From positions 124,001-188,000 of the forward strand of contig NZ_JADLQL010000001.1 in NCBI RefSeq assembly GCF_015477805.1: 64,000 nucleotides of DNA, written 5' to 3'. This DNA is from Nocardia flavorosea (GTDB lineage: Bacteria > Actinomycetota > Actinomycetes > Mycobacteriales > Mycobacteriaceae). Shown in pieces: positions 1-7,869 of the stretch (the first letter of the stretch is position 1; each line of letters starts with the position of its first letter). Position numbers and translations under genes: made by a program. The notes under the pieces were generated by a model. It saw only the letters and a program-made list of their open reading frames with translations. It was not told where the DNA came from and did not search any database.

Positions 1-319
1 TGAGGAAGCTTGCCACGCCCATCATCGCCATGGTCAGGACGAGCATCTTCTTACGGCCGATGCGGTCGCCGAAATGCCCGAATACGATGCCACCGATCGG
101 CCGGGCCACATACCCGGCGGCCAAGGTGCCGAAGGCGGCGATCGTGCCCAGTGCCGGATCCGAATCCGGAAAGAACACGGTATTGAACACCAGTGCGGTC
201 ATGGTGCTGTAGAGCAGGAAATCGTAGTACTCGATAGCGGTACCGAGCAGGCTGGAGGCCGCGACCCTGCGTAACTGCGCGGGGTCGGGAACGGATTCCG
301 GACCGGGTGCCGAACTCAT
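1..319 (-). CDS. MFS symporter, MHS family, N-terminal part only
   Basis: This is the first ~106 residues of a secondary transporter; the rest lies beyond the left edge. Translated from the ATG at 319 it begins MSSAPGPESVPDPAQLRR and carries the metabolite:H+ symporter signature: a first helix with EYYDFLLYS, then ARPIGGIVFGHFGDRIGRKK in the loop between helices 2 and 3. The second MHS gene in this window (36745-38127) has the same motif. A GAGGAAGG ribosome site sits just upstream of the start. The family imports organic acids, betaines or aromatic acids with protons; the substrate cannot be told from this fragment. Confidence 0.88.
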   Translation of the reverse strand, partial: MSSAPGPESVPDPAQLRRVAASSLLGTAIEYYDFLLYSTMTALVFNTVFFPDSDPALGTIAAFGTLAAGYVARPIGGIVFGHFGDRIGRKKMLVLTMAMMGVASFL

Positions 320-840
320 GGAAGGTCCTTCCTCGGAAGTGAACAGGACCTCATCGTGAACGGCCAATTCCCGGTCGGCCGCGTTCTTTCCTGGTCAGTG
401 GAATCCGTGCCCGGCCGGGTACGGAACCGGGTGTCCCCGGCAGTGTTCCGGTGGTTGAAATTCTCCGGTTTCCCCTGCGGCGGCCGGACATACCGTTGTC
501 GGTGCGGCCCCGGCCGCACGGTCACCCGGCCGGCGCGGGGAGCATCGATTTCCCTGTGCTGTGCAAGCGGCGGGGCGGCCGCGCCGAGAAACTTCCATTC
601 GGTCCTGCTGCGGTCGCGAGTGGCTTACGCCCCATCACCGCCGGCGGGTCAGGAGAACAGCGGGGCAACGATGTAGTGGAACGGTTCCGTCCGTTGGTGT
701 CCTATGCGTCCACGGACACGCTCACCGAGGTTGCGGGCGGCTGACGCCTGACCCCGGTGGAGTTGCGCAGGCGGGGTAGTGACCAGGGGCGGCGCATCCG
801 CCGGCAGCATGCACCCGATCGACGAAGGCAGGTACCGATC
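320..840. other. Intergenic region between divergent genes
   Basis: No convincing gene is seen in these 521 bases. They lie between the leftward MFS gene and the rightward VOC gene, so both promoters should be here. Positions 389-401 read TCCTGGTCAGTGG, an exact 13-base match to 9476-9488 upstream of the ABC importer. A partial inverted copy (AGTGACCAGG) occurs near 778-787, just before the VOC gene. Confidence 0.5.
389..401. promoter_or_regulatory. Shared 13-base upstream element, copy 1
   Basis: The sequence TCCTGGTCAGTGG lies 70 bases before the MFS start and is repeated exactly at 9476-9488, about 56 bases before the ABC substrate-binding gene start. Two transport genes sharing an upstream 13-mer suggests a common regulator. 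It resembles the CCGCTnAnTGG elements found elsewhere in the first 18 kb (shared CAGTGG core). The role is inferred. Confidence 0.35.
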
Positions 841-1320
841 ATGTTCTACGACTTGGCCCAGCTTCATCACGTCGGGTTCGTGGTCGACGATCTCGAGACA
901 TCGGCCACCGCCCTGCGGAAGCTGTACGGGTTGGATATCGTGCTCTTCCCGGAGGCGCAGTACCCCTGTCTGATCGACGGCGCGCGGTACGACACGGTGC
1001 AGCGCATGGGCTTGTCTGCGGGTCCGCCGTTCGTGGAACTGATTCGCACCGTGCCGGGTTCGCCGGTGTGGCAGCCGCGTGCGGGTATCCATCATCTGGG
1101 GTTCGTGGTCGACGATCTGGTCGCCGCCTCAGCGGATCTGGCCGGGCGCGGCGCGCCGCTGTGGATGACCGGTGGTCACGAGCAAGTGTCCTCGGCCGGC
1201 GCTGTCTACCACCGGGATCCGCTGGGCCAGGTGATCGAATTGCTGAGCCGGGCGACAGCGGAGCGTCTCGCCGCTCGGCGGGCTTCCGCGTTGCCGTGCG
1301 GTCGGCACCGTTCGCGGTAG
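841..1320 (+). CDS. VOC (glyoxalase/dioxygenase fold) protein
   Basis: This 159-residue protein has two beta-alpha-beta-beta-beta modules of the vicinal oxygen chelate superfamily. The expected metal ligand positions are His10 (LHHVGF), Glu66 (PFVELI), His85 (IHHLGF) and Glu133 (QVIELL), so the metal site looks complete. The ATG at 841 is preferred because the fold starts right there and a purine-rich GAAGGCAGG precedes it; an in-frame upstream extension has no domain content. Members include glyoxalase I, methylmalonyl-CoA epimerase and ring-cleavage enzymes. The position next to an SDR and an IclR regulator suggests a catabolic step, but the substrate is unknown. Confidence 0.85.
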   Translation: MFYDLAQLHHVGFVVDDLETSATALRKLYGLDIVLFPEAQYPCLIDGARYDTVQRMGLSAGPPFVELIRTVPGSPVWQPRAGIHHLGFVVDDLVAASADLAGRGAPLWMTGGHEQVSSAGAVYHRDPLGQVIELLSRATAERLAARRASALPCGRHRSR

Positions 1321-1346
1321 TCCCGTACACCGATACAACACATTGA

Positions 1347-1371
1347 CTCGCCACTTTCGCGACGTGGCGAG
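1347..1371. terminator. Hairpin downstream of the VOC gene
   Basis: An exact 8-base inverted repeat (CTCGCCAC / GTGGCGAG) with a 9-base loop starts 27 bases after the VOC stop codon. There is no strong T-run, so it could be a weak terminator or an operator. Confidence 0.35.
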
Positions 1372-1506
1372 CCTCCTTGTCCGGGGCTCGGAATCGATCG
1401 GCGGGCGGCACCGAATGGCCGCCGCGGCCGATATGCGCGGCCGTCGATAGGTGCGTCGATTCCTGTCGGCAGTCGCGACCGCTCGTCGAGACGGGATGGC
1501 CATACT

Positions 1507-1521
1507 TTCCGCTCACCGGAA
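1507..1521. promoter_or_regulatory. 15-base palindromic operator candidate before the SDR
   Basis: TTCCGCTCACCGGAA has perfect 5-base arms (TTCCG/CGGAA) and lies 70 bases before the SDR start. It shares the CCGCTnA core with elements at 12202, 12231, 13163, 18337 and, inverted, 3351. The size and symmetry fit an IclR-type box, and an IclR gene lies 0.9 kb downstream. The link is inferred. Confidence 0.4.
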
Positions 1522-1591
1522 CCCCACGGTGCCGGGAGGTCCCGGTGGTTTCACACTCGGCCAGGTCTGCTCGAACGGAAGGAATCGCCGG

Positions 1592-2338
1592 ATGCCGGAA
1601 AACACACACGATCTGCTCGACCTCAGTGCGAAGGTCGTCCTCATCACCGGGGCCGCCCACGGTCAGGGCGCAGCGCATGCCCGGCAGTTGTCGGCGCTGG
1701 GAGCGGCGGTGGTGCTCGCCGATCTCGACAGGGAAGCATTGATGCGGACCTCGGCGGAGTTGAGTGGACCGCACCTGTCGGTCGAATTGGATGTCCGTCA
1801 CGCCCGGGCGTGGCAGGCCGCCGTGGATGCGGCCGTGGCCCGATTCGGCCGGGTCGATGTGCTGGTGAACAATGCCGGAGTGCTGCGGAAGGCGTCGCTG
1901 GCTGAGTTGGCCGAGGCCGATCTGCGGTTCGTCCTGGATATCGATCTGATCGGTTCGGTACTCGGTATGCAGGCGGTACTGCCCGCTATGGGCGCCGGCG
2001 GCTCGATCATCAATATCGCCTCCACGGCCGCACTGACCGGATACGCGGAGGCGCCGGCGTATGCCGCGGCGAAGTGGGGGTTGCGGGGTGTGACCCGTTC
2101 GGTGGCGAAAGAACTGGGGGAGCGCGGGATCCGGGTGAACACGATATGTCCGGGCGCGATCGACACGGCCATGGTGTCGGAGGAGACCCGCAGTGGCCGG
2201 GGCGCGGTGCAGCGGTGGCCCATCGCCCGGGTGGGGCGTCCGGAGGAAGTTTCCGCGCTGGTCGCCTATCTGGCCAGTGATGCCAGTAGTTACTGCACGG
2301 GACAGGACTTCGTCGTCGACGGCGGGCAAACGGCGTAG
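1592..2338 (+). CDS. SDR family NAD(P)-dependent oxidoreductase
   Basis: This 248-residue classical short-chain dehydrogenase/reductase oxidises or reduces an alcohol/ketone. Visible motifs are the nucleotide-binding TGAAHGQG (residues 19-26), NNAG near 93-96, catalytic Ser144, Tyr157 and Lys161 (YAAAK), and the C-terminal VDGGQ. The Asp after the second strand (VLADLD) favours NAD(H). The ATG at 1592 is chosen because the Rossmann fold starts soon after and GGAAGGAA lies a few bases upstream; an extension to 1451 is out of family. It resembles hydroxysteroid and cyclic-alcohol dehydrogenases, but the substrate is not readable. Confidence 0.9.
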   Translation: MPENTHDLLDLSAKVVLITGAAHGQGAAHARQLSALGAAVVLADLDREALMRTSAELSGPHLSVELDVRHARAWQAAVDAAVARFGRVDVLVNNAGVLRKASLAELAEADLRFVLDIDLIGSVLGMQAVLPAMGAGGSIINIASTAALTGYAEAPAYAAAKWGLRGVTRSVAKELGERGIRVNTICPGAIDTAMVSEETRSGRGAVQRWPIARVGRPEEVSALVAYLASDASSYCTGQDFVVDGGQTA

Positions 2339-2428
2339 CCCGCCGTTTCGGCGGCTGTGTGAACTGCTTTACATCTACGACACGCTGTGGTTACACTCAC
2401 ATCTGTCATATTCTGACACGTAGACAGA

Positions 2429-2445
2429 AGCTGACTGAGTCAGCT
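2429..2445. promoter_or_regulatory. Palindromic operator touching the iclR ribosome site
   Basis: AGCTGACT-G-AGTCAGCT is a perfect 8-base inverted repeat around one central base. It ends directly at the GGAGG ribosome site (2446-2450) of the IclR gene. A protein bound here would block ribosome access or the promoter, so autoregulation by the encoded IclR protein is the simplest reading. Confidence 0.55.
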
Positions 2446-2455
2446 GGAGGTGTGC

Positions 2456-3313
2456 ATGGCAACGGCGCGAACCGGTGAAACCCCCACCGCGATGATCGAC
2501 CGGGTGGCGTCGATTCTCGAATCATTCGTCGGGCACCGGCCGCTGACATTGGCCGAGGTGGCGCGCGGCTCGGGACTGCCCAGGTCCTCGGCGCATCGCA
2601 TCCTGCAACGTCTCGTCGAGCTCGGGTGGGTCGAACGCAACGAGTTCAAATACGCACTGGGACACCGGATGTTCGAACTGGGCACGCACTTCACCCGGCA
2701 GCGCAGCGTGCACCGCGCGGCGCTGCCGGTGATGACCGAACTGCATCGCCGAACCGGCCTGACCGCCCATCTGAGCATGCTGACCGGTGGCGAGATCCTG
2801 CATCTCGAACGAGTCGGCGTCTGGCCGGGGAATGCCGGCGAATGGAGTGTGGGCGCGCGGCAGCCCGTCGTACGTACCGCCGCGGGCCGGGCGTTGCTCG
2901 CGGCCATCCGGAGAGACGAATGGCCCGAGATCGTCTTCGGCCCCGCACCCACCTGCTACACCGTGCATTCGGCCGGTCAACTCGACCGCGATCTGGCCCG
3001 GACCCGGGACCGTGGCGGGGTGGCGGTGGACGCGCAAGGCTGTGCGCTGGGAGTGACGGTGGTGGCGGCACCGATCGCCACCGGAGAAGGCGGGCATTTC
3101 GCGCTCTCCCTGTGCGGTCCCACGACATCCATTCGTACCGAGGCGGTGATCGCCGATATCCGGCGTGCTGCGGCCGCCGTATGGCGCCAGGCTTCCGGAA
3201 TACCGCCGCTGCGGGTCCGCCCCTGGGAAGACCGGCCCTCGGCGTCCTTCGCGCGAACGACGCGGGCCGTCGGTGCGCCCTGGTCGCCGGATACCGCGCC
3301 CTTGGTCGGATGA
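2456..3313 (+). CDS. IclR family transcriptional regulator
   Basis: This 285-residue regulator has an N-terminal winged helix-turn-helix (about residues 10-70, including LTLAEVARGSGLPRSSAHRI) and a C-terminal effector domain (about 85-255) with the typical HLERVG and GRALLA segments. IclR proteins usually control catabolic operons in response to a small aromatic or carboxylic ligand. The ATG at 2456 follows GGAGG by five bases; a GTG at 2450 would overlap the ribosome site. It lies between the VOC/SDR pair and the ABC importer and may control them. A 17-base palindrome before the start suggests self-control. Confidence 0.92.
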   Translation: MATARTGETPTAMIDRVASILESFVGHRPLTLAEVARGSGLPRSSAHRILQRLVELGWVERNEFKYALGHRMFELGTHFTRQRSVHRAALPVMTELHRRTGLTAHLSMLTGGEILHLERVGVWPGNAGEWSVGARQPVVRTAAGRALLAAIRRDEWPEIVFGPAPTCYTVHSAGQLDRDLARTRDRGGVAVDAQGCALGVTVVAAPIATGEGGHFALSLCGPTTSIRTEAVIADIRRAAAAVWRQASGIPPLRVRPWEDRPSASFARTTRAVGAPWSPDTAPLVG

Positions 3314-3803
3314 GCCGCGAATCGGCGTGATCCGCTCTGCGCCGGGTAGACCAATGAGCGGACCCGGCTCGACGATTCGATCGCAGTGCGGCCCGGCGCC
3401 CCGGCCGCCTCCGGTGCCCTGAGGCCGGAGTCAGCGGTGCGGCGGCCGGGTTCGTCGGGGTCGAGACGCCGGTGCCACGGCGGTGACCGGCCCTTCGAGT
3501 GGTCGACGAGCGCTCTGCCGCCGAGTAGGTCTTCGAGTGCCGGTTCCGGCACGCTCGGCCCCCTGGGGGTACGCCGGTGTCGTCGATGATCCATCCGGGA
3601 CTGCCCGAACGGAAGATCGACGGCCCGAGCCTGTGGGGGCCGGGGCCGGGCTGCCGGTGGCTACCGCGCCGTGTCGACCGGTCAACGCGTCCTGGGGCGA
3701 GTACTCAGGTCAGGTGTCCGACCCGGCCCGCTGCGATGAAACGACCGGTATTCGGCCACCGGCAGCGTGTGGGCAACCTATGCGGTGGCCACGGACTCGG
3801 TCG
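3314..3803. other. Non-coding gap after the IclR gene
   Basis: These 490 bases contain open frames only of the GC-rich shadow type, with no family signature or good ribosome site. The minus strand at 3361-3351 reads CCGCTCATTGG, a match to the intergenic element found upstream of several other genes. The gap lies between converging transcription units, so terminators are expected, but no hairpin stands out. Confidence 0.4.
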
Positions 3804-4829
3804 CTATGTGTTCGCGGGGGACTCGGTGCTCTCCAACGGTTCCGCCGGGAAATGGCACGCGACATAGTGCTGGGGACGTACTTCGCGAATCTCCGGCTCG
3901 GATTCGGCGCACAACGCGGTGGCCTGCGGGCAGCGGGTGCGGAAGCGGCAGCCCGAGGGCGGGTCGTGCGGTGAGGGCAGATCACCCGACAAGGTGAGCG
4001 TGCCCGGTGCGACCTCGGGGTCGGGCTCGGGCACCGCCGACAGTAACGCGGCGGTGTACGGGTGCGCCGGTTGCGCATAGAGCGAATCGGGTGGGGCGAC
4101 CTCGCAGATCTTGCCGAGATACATGACGACCACTCGATCGCTGATGTTCTTGACTACCGCGAGATCGTGGGCGATGAACAGCAGCGTCAGATCGTAGCGG
4201 TCCTTCATATCCTCGAGCAGGTTGAGAATCTGCGCCTGGACGGAAACGTCGAGGGCCGAGACCGGCTCATCGCAGATCACCACTTCCGGCTCGACGACCA
4301 TCGCGCGGGCGATGGAGATCCGCTGGCACTGGCCGCCGGAGAACTCGTGTGGCCGCCGGTCGCCGGCGGTTTCCGGGTCGAGGCCGACCGCATCGAGGAT
4401 CTCCTCGACCAGCGCGGCACGCCGCGTGCCGCTGTGCCGGCGGGCGACTTCCAGACCCTCGGCCACGATATGGCGGACCTTGCGCAGCGGATTCAACGAC
4501 GAGATCGGATCCTGGAAGATCATCTGGATCGGCCGGCGCACCGAACGCAGTTTCCGTGCCGATTTCGTGGTCAGATCGTCGCCCTTGAACAGCACCTGGC
4601 CCGATGTGGGCGGCGGAAGCTGCATGATCGCCTTGGCCAGGGTCGATTTCCCACATCCGGATTCACCGACGAGACCGAGCGTTTCCCCGCGGCGGATATC
4701 CAGGCTGATATCCGAGACCGCATGTACCTTGCCCGAGCGGGCCGTATCGTATTCGACCACGAGATTCCGGACGCTGAGCACCACGTCGGTGTCGTCGGGG
4801 CGCAGGTGGGCAGTTCCTGTTCCGGCCAT
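3804..4829 (-). CDS. Oligopeptide/dipeptide-type ABC importer, ATPase subunit (DppF/OppF-like)
   Basis: This 341-residue ATPase is the second of two that power the importer encoded upstream. It shows Walker A GESGCGKST (residues 55-63), the signature FSGGQCQR, Walker B VVICDEPVSALD and the switch His (IAHDL). The C-terminal Dpp/Opp extension contains a Cys-rich segment (CRFRTRCPQATALC), which in this family can hold an iron-sulfur cluster. It overlaps the other ATPase gene by one base, so the two are translationally coupled. It is the last gene of the leftward operon. The importer may carry peptides, nickel, opines or a larger organic solute. Confidence 0.94.
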   Translation of the reverse strand: MAGTGTAHLRPDDTDVVLSVRNLVVEYDTARSGKVHAVSDISLDIRRGETLGLVGESGCGKSTLAKAIMQLPPPTSGQVLFKGDDLTTKSARKLRSVRRPIQMIFQDPISSLNPLRKVRHIVAEGLEVARRHSGTRRAALVEEILDAVGLDPETAGDRRPHEFSGGQCQRISIARAMVVEPEVVICDEPVSALDVSVQAQILNLLEDMKDRYDLTLLFIAHDLAVVKNISDRVVVMYLGKICEVAPPDSLYAQPAHPYTAALLSAVPEPDPEVAPGTLTLSGDLPSPHDPPSGCRFRTRCPQATALCAESEPEIREVRPQHYVACHFPAEPLESTESPANT

Positions 4830-5962
4830 CAGAGCACACTCCTCGAGTCCAGGGGCAGTCCGGCGGCCGAGGTGCCCGCTGCCGTATTCGTCGCCAGGGC
4901 CGCCCCGCCTTCGGGGGTGCCCGCCGGATAGAAACAGGCGAAGCGGTGCCGCGGCCCCTCATCGGACGCGGCGGTCAGGCGAGGTGTTTCGGTCAGGCAT
5001 CGCGGCCGGGCGTACCGGCAGCGCGGTGCGAACGCGCAGCCGGGAGGCGGGTCGACGATGGTGGGCGGCCGGCCGGGAATGGCCTCCAGTCGGGTGTGGC
5101 TGGGTGCGGCCAGTCGCGGAATGGAGCGCAGCAGCGCTTGCGTGTAGGGATGCCGGGTCGCGCGGAACAGTTCCGCGGTCGGCGCCTGTTCGACGATCCG
5201 GCCCGCGTACATCACGGCGATCTCATCGGTGCGCCCAGCCACGACCCCGAGGTCATGGGTGATGAGTACCATCGCCATCTTGTTCTCCCGCTGCAACCGG
5301 GCCAGGAGCGTCAGAATCTGGTGCTGCACCGTCACATCGAGCGCCGTGGTGGGTTCGTCGGCGATCAGCAGCCGTGGCGAACACGCGAGTGCCAGGGCGA
5401 TCACCACGCGTTGCCGCATACCGCCGGAGAGGTTGTGCGGATACTGGCGGAGGCGGTTGCGCGCGTCCGGTATACCCACCGAGGTGAGTAGTTCCGCCGC
5501 GCGTTGCGCGGCGTCGGCTCGCGTCAGGGGAAGGTGCCGGCGCAGGGTTTCGGTGAGCTGAGCTCCGATGGTGAGCACGGGGGTCAGTGCGGTCATGGGG
5601 TCCTGGAAGACCATGGCTATCCGGGATCCCCAGAGCGCGCGCGCTTCCGCACGGTCGAGGGCGGCGGTATCGCGTCCCTCGATCTCGATCCGGGAGCCGG
5701 GCCGGATCGTGCTGTTGCGCGGGAGAATATTCATCACCGTGCGCGCGAGTACCGATTTACCCGAGCCGGATTCGCCGACGATGCCGAGTGTAGTGCCGGG
5801 GGCGACCGTCAGATCGACTCCGTCGACCGCGCGGACCATACCGCGCGGGGTGTCGAACCATACCCGCAGGCCGGTGACGGCGAGTGCAGGGGGCGTGGCG
5901 GCGCCTCCAGGCCCCGGAGTTGTTGCAACAGCCGCAGCCTCGACCTTGTCAAGAGATGTCAC
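4829..5962 (-). CDS. Dipeptide-type ABC importer, ATPase subunit (DppD/OppD-like)
   Basis: This 377-residue ATPase shows Walker A GESGSGKS (residues 63-70), the signature NLSGGMRQR, Walker B LLIADEPTTALD and a His switch (ITHDLG). The C-terminal oligopeptide-ABC domain carries CAFAPRCRYARPRC. The GTG start overlaps the stop of the permease gene in a GTGA quartet. An N-terminal tail of about 25 residues precedes the ATPase fold and is Ala/Pro rich, probably disordered. It pairs with the 3804-4829 product to form the heterodimeric motor of the importer. Confidence 0.94.
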   Translation of the reverse strand: MTSLDKVEAAAVATTPGPGGAATPPALAVTGLRVWFDTPRGMVRAVDGVDLTVAPGTTLGIVGESGSGKSVLARTVMNILPRNSTIRPGSRIEIEGRDTAALDRAEARALWGSRIAMVFQDPMTALTPVLTIGAQLTETLRRHLPLTRADAAQRAAELLTSVGIPDARNRLRQYPHNLSGGMRQRVVIALALACSPRLLIADEPTTALDVTVQHQILTLLARLQRENKMAMVLITHDLGVVAGRTDEIAVMYAGRIVEQAPTAELFRATRHPYTQALLRSIPRLAAPSHTRLEAIPGRPPTIVDPPPGCAFAPRCRYARPRCLTETPRLTAASDEGPRHRFACFYPAGTPEGGAALATNTAAGTSAAGLPLDSRSVL

Positions 5963-6870
5963 AGTGACGACTCCCGTCCGATGCGGTCACGTGCCCAGTC
6001 GCCGGTGAGATTGAGCGAAAGCACGGTGAGAAAGAAGAATGCTCCGGGAACGAGTACGAGATAGGGGGTTTCGTACAGACTTTCCCGGCCCGCCGCGATC
6101 ATTCCGCCCCAGCTCGGCGCCGGTGGCGGTACCCCGAGACCGAGGAAGCTCAGCGAGCCCTCGGCCACCACCAGCGATGCCGCGACGACAATCGCGAACG
6201 AGAACACCGGAAGCGCCACGTTCGGCAGAATTTCGCGGACGAGAATGCGGAACGTGCTCGCGCCCAGCGATTTCGACGCGGTGACGAACTCCCGGCTCGC
6301 GAAGGCGATGGTGTTCGCCCGGGCAATCCGGGCGAACGTCGGCATCCCGACCAGGGCCAGACCGACGACCAGCGTGCCGATACTGGGCTCCATCACCGCC
6401 ACCAAAGCGATGAGCAGAATCAGTGGCGGGAACGCGAGGATCGTATTGGTGCCGATATCGAAGCTCACATCGACCTTCCGGCGGAAGAATCCGGCAGCCA
6501 GACCGAATGCGGTCCCCACGGCCAGTGCCAGCAGTGTCGCGCCGATCGCCACGGACAGCGATATCTGGGCACCGTGGACCACCCGGCTCAGGAGATCTCG
6601 TCCGAGCGGGTCGGTGCCCAGGATATGCGCGGCCTCCCGGAACGGGGGAATCGAATACTGATCGGTGATCTTCGCCGGATCCGGTAGCGGCAGCATCGGC
6701 GCTGCCACGGCGGCGAGCGTGATCGCGATGAGCCAGATCGCGCCGGCGAGAGCACCGATATTCCGGCGCCGGCTACGGCGAGCGGGCGGTGCGGCCGCGT
6801 CCGGCCGGCCGGCCGCTGTTTCCGGCTCGATCCGATCGGAAGCAGCCGGTTTCACAGTAGTTGTGCTCAT
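5959..6870 (-). CDS. ABC importer permease (DppC/OppC-like)
   Basis: This 303-residue inner-membrane permease has a cytoplasmic N-terminal tail of about 35 residues, a first helix (GALAGAIWLIAITLAAVAAP), the OppC-type N-terminal segment with GTDPLGRDLLSR, and the BPD_transp_1 domain with the coupling motif around ASKSLGASTFRILVREILPN (the EAA loop). The ATG at 6870 overlaps the preceding permease stop in an ATGA quartet. A much longer frame continues upstream inside the neighbouring gene but is a shadow. It forms the channel with the 6867-7814 product. Confidence 0.93.
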   Translation of the reverse strand: MSTTTVKPAASDRIEPETAAGRPDAAAPPARRSRRRNIGALAGAIWLIAITLAAVAAPMLPLPDPAKITDQYSIPPFREAAHILGTDPLGRDLLSRVVHGAQISLSVAIGATLLALAVGTAFGLAAGFFRRKVDVSFDIGTNTILAFPPLILLIALVAVMEPSIGTLVVGLALVGMPTFARIARANTIAFASREFVTASKSLGASTFRILVREILPNVALPVFSFAIVVAASLVVAEGSLSFLGLGVPPPAPSWGGMIAAGRESLYETPYLVLVPGAFFFLTVLSLNLTGDWARDRIGRESSL

Positions 6871-7814
6871 GACGTTCTCACTCTCGGATCGAGCAAGGGG
6901 TATGCCAGGTCGACCAGTGCGTTGATCAGGACATATCCCACGGCGACCACCAGGACGATGCCCTGGACGAGCAGGTAGTCCCGCGAGTTGATCGCGGTGA
7001 TCACGAGGGACCCCAACCCGGGCAGCGCGAAAATGGATTCGACGATCACCGTCCCGCCGATCAGCCGCCCCATCGACACACCGAGGACGGTGAGCAGCGA
7101 GAAGGCCGATGGTCGCAAGGCGTGGACGAACAGGATCCGGCCGGTGGGAATACCGCGGGCCCGCGCCGACAGGACGAAATCCTGCTGCAGCGTGGCGACC
7201 ATATCGTTGCGCAGCAACCGGATGAAGGCGACGGCCTCGATGGCGGCGAGCGTGGCGACGGGCAGTATCAGGCCACTGACATGCGGACCCAGACCTTCGG
7301 ACAGCGGCGTCCAGCCCAGTACCGGAAGTGCCTGAAACGTCACCGCGAATACGAAGACGAGCAGCACTCCCAGCAGAAAACTGGGAATCGACAACGTCAC
7401 CGAGCAGAGAAAAGTCGTGATCCGATCCGCCGCGCCGCCCGGACGGTAGCCGGCCCAGACGCCGAGCGGCACCGCCACCACCAGCGCCACGAGGATCGAC
7501 AGGCCCGCCAGTTCGAGTGTGACGGGCAGGCGTTCCAGAATGGCTTCGGTCACCGGCACCTGCGACTGCATCGACCTCCCGAGGTCGCCCTGCAGCGCCG
7601 AGCCCAGCCATTCGAAATAGCGCTGCAGCAGCGGTCCGTTCAGGCCGAACCGTTCGGCGGCTGCCGCGCGCATCTCCGGTGTGGCGCCCTCCGGCAACAA
7701 GGTCGCCAACGGGTCGCCGGGAATCATCTCCAGCAGCAGGAAGGTCGAAATGCTGACCAAGGCCAGTACAGCGAGCAGTTTCGCGAGGTACGCGGCCAGT
7801 ACGCGCCGGGTCAC
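6867..7814 (-). CDS. ABC importer permease (DppB/OppB-like)
   Basis: This 315-residue permease has the DppB N-terminal helix followed by the periplasmic segment with EMIPGDPLATLLPEG, then the transport domain with an EAA-like loop (SARARGIPTGRILFVHALRP). It starts at a GTG at 7814, 56 bases after the substrate-binding gene. Six hydrophobic segments are visible. It is the first permease of the five-gene leftward operon. Confidence 0.93.
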   Translation of the reverse strand: MTRRVLAAYLAKLLAVLALVSISTFLLLEMIPGDPLATLLPEGATPEMRAAAAERFGLNGPLLQRYFEWLGSALQGDLGRSMQSQVPVTEAILERLPVTLELAGLSILVALVVAVPLGVWAGYRPGGAADRITTFLCSVTLSIPSFLLGVLLVFVFAVTFQALPVLGWTPLSEGLGPHVSGLILPVATLAAIEAVAFIRLLRNDMVATLQQDFVLSARARGIPTGRILFVHALRPSAFSLLTVLGVSMGRLIGGTVIVESIFALPGLGSLVITAINSRDYLLVQGIVLVVAVGYVLINALVDLAYPLLDPRVRTS

Positions 7815-7869
7815 CGATCTGCCCCCCGGGACCGTGCCGGGTAGGCGCTCGAGTTCTTCATATCGGACC

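Noticed and set aside
839..2329. A 496-codon minus-strand open frame across the VOC and SDR genes
   Set aside because: It is Arg/Pro/His-rich without any domain and lies opposite two clear genes; such antisense frames are expected in GC-rich DNA.
3483..3974. Plus-strand frame after the IclR gene
   Set aside because: No ribosome site or family motif, and it runs into the coding end of the ABC ATPase on the other strand.
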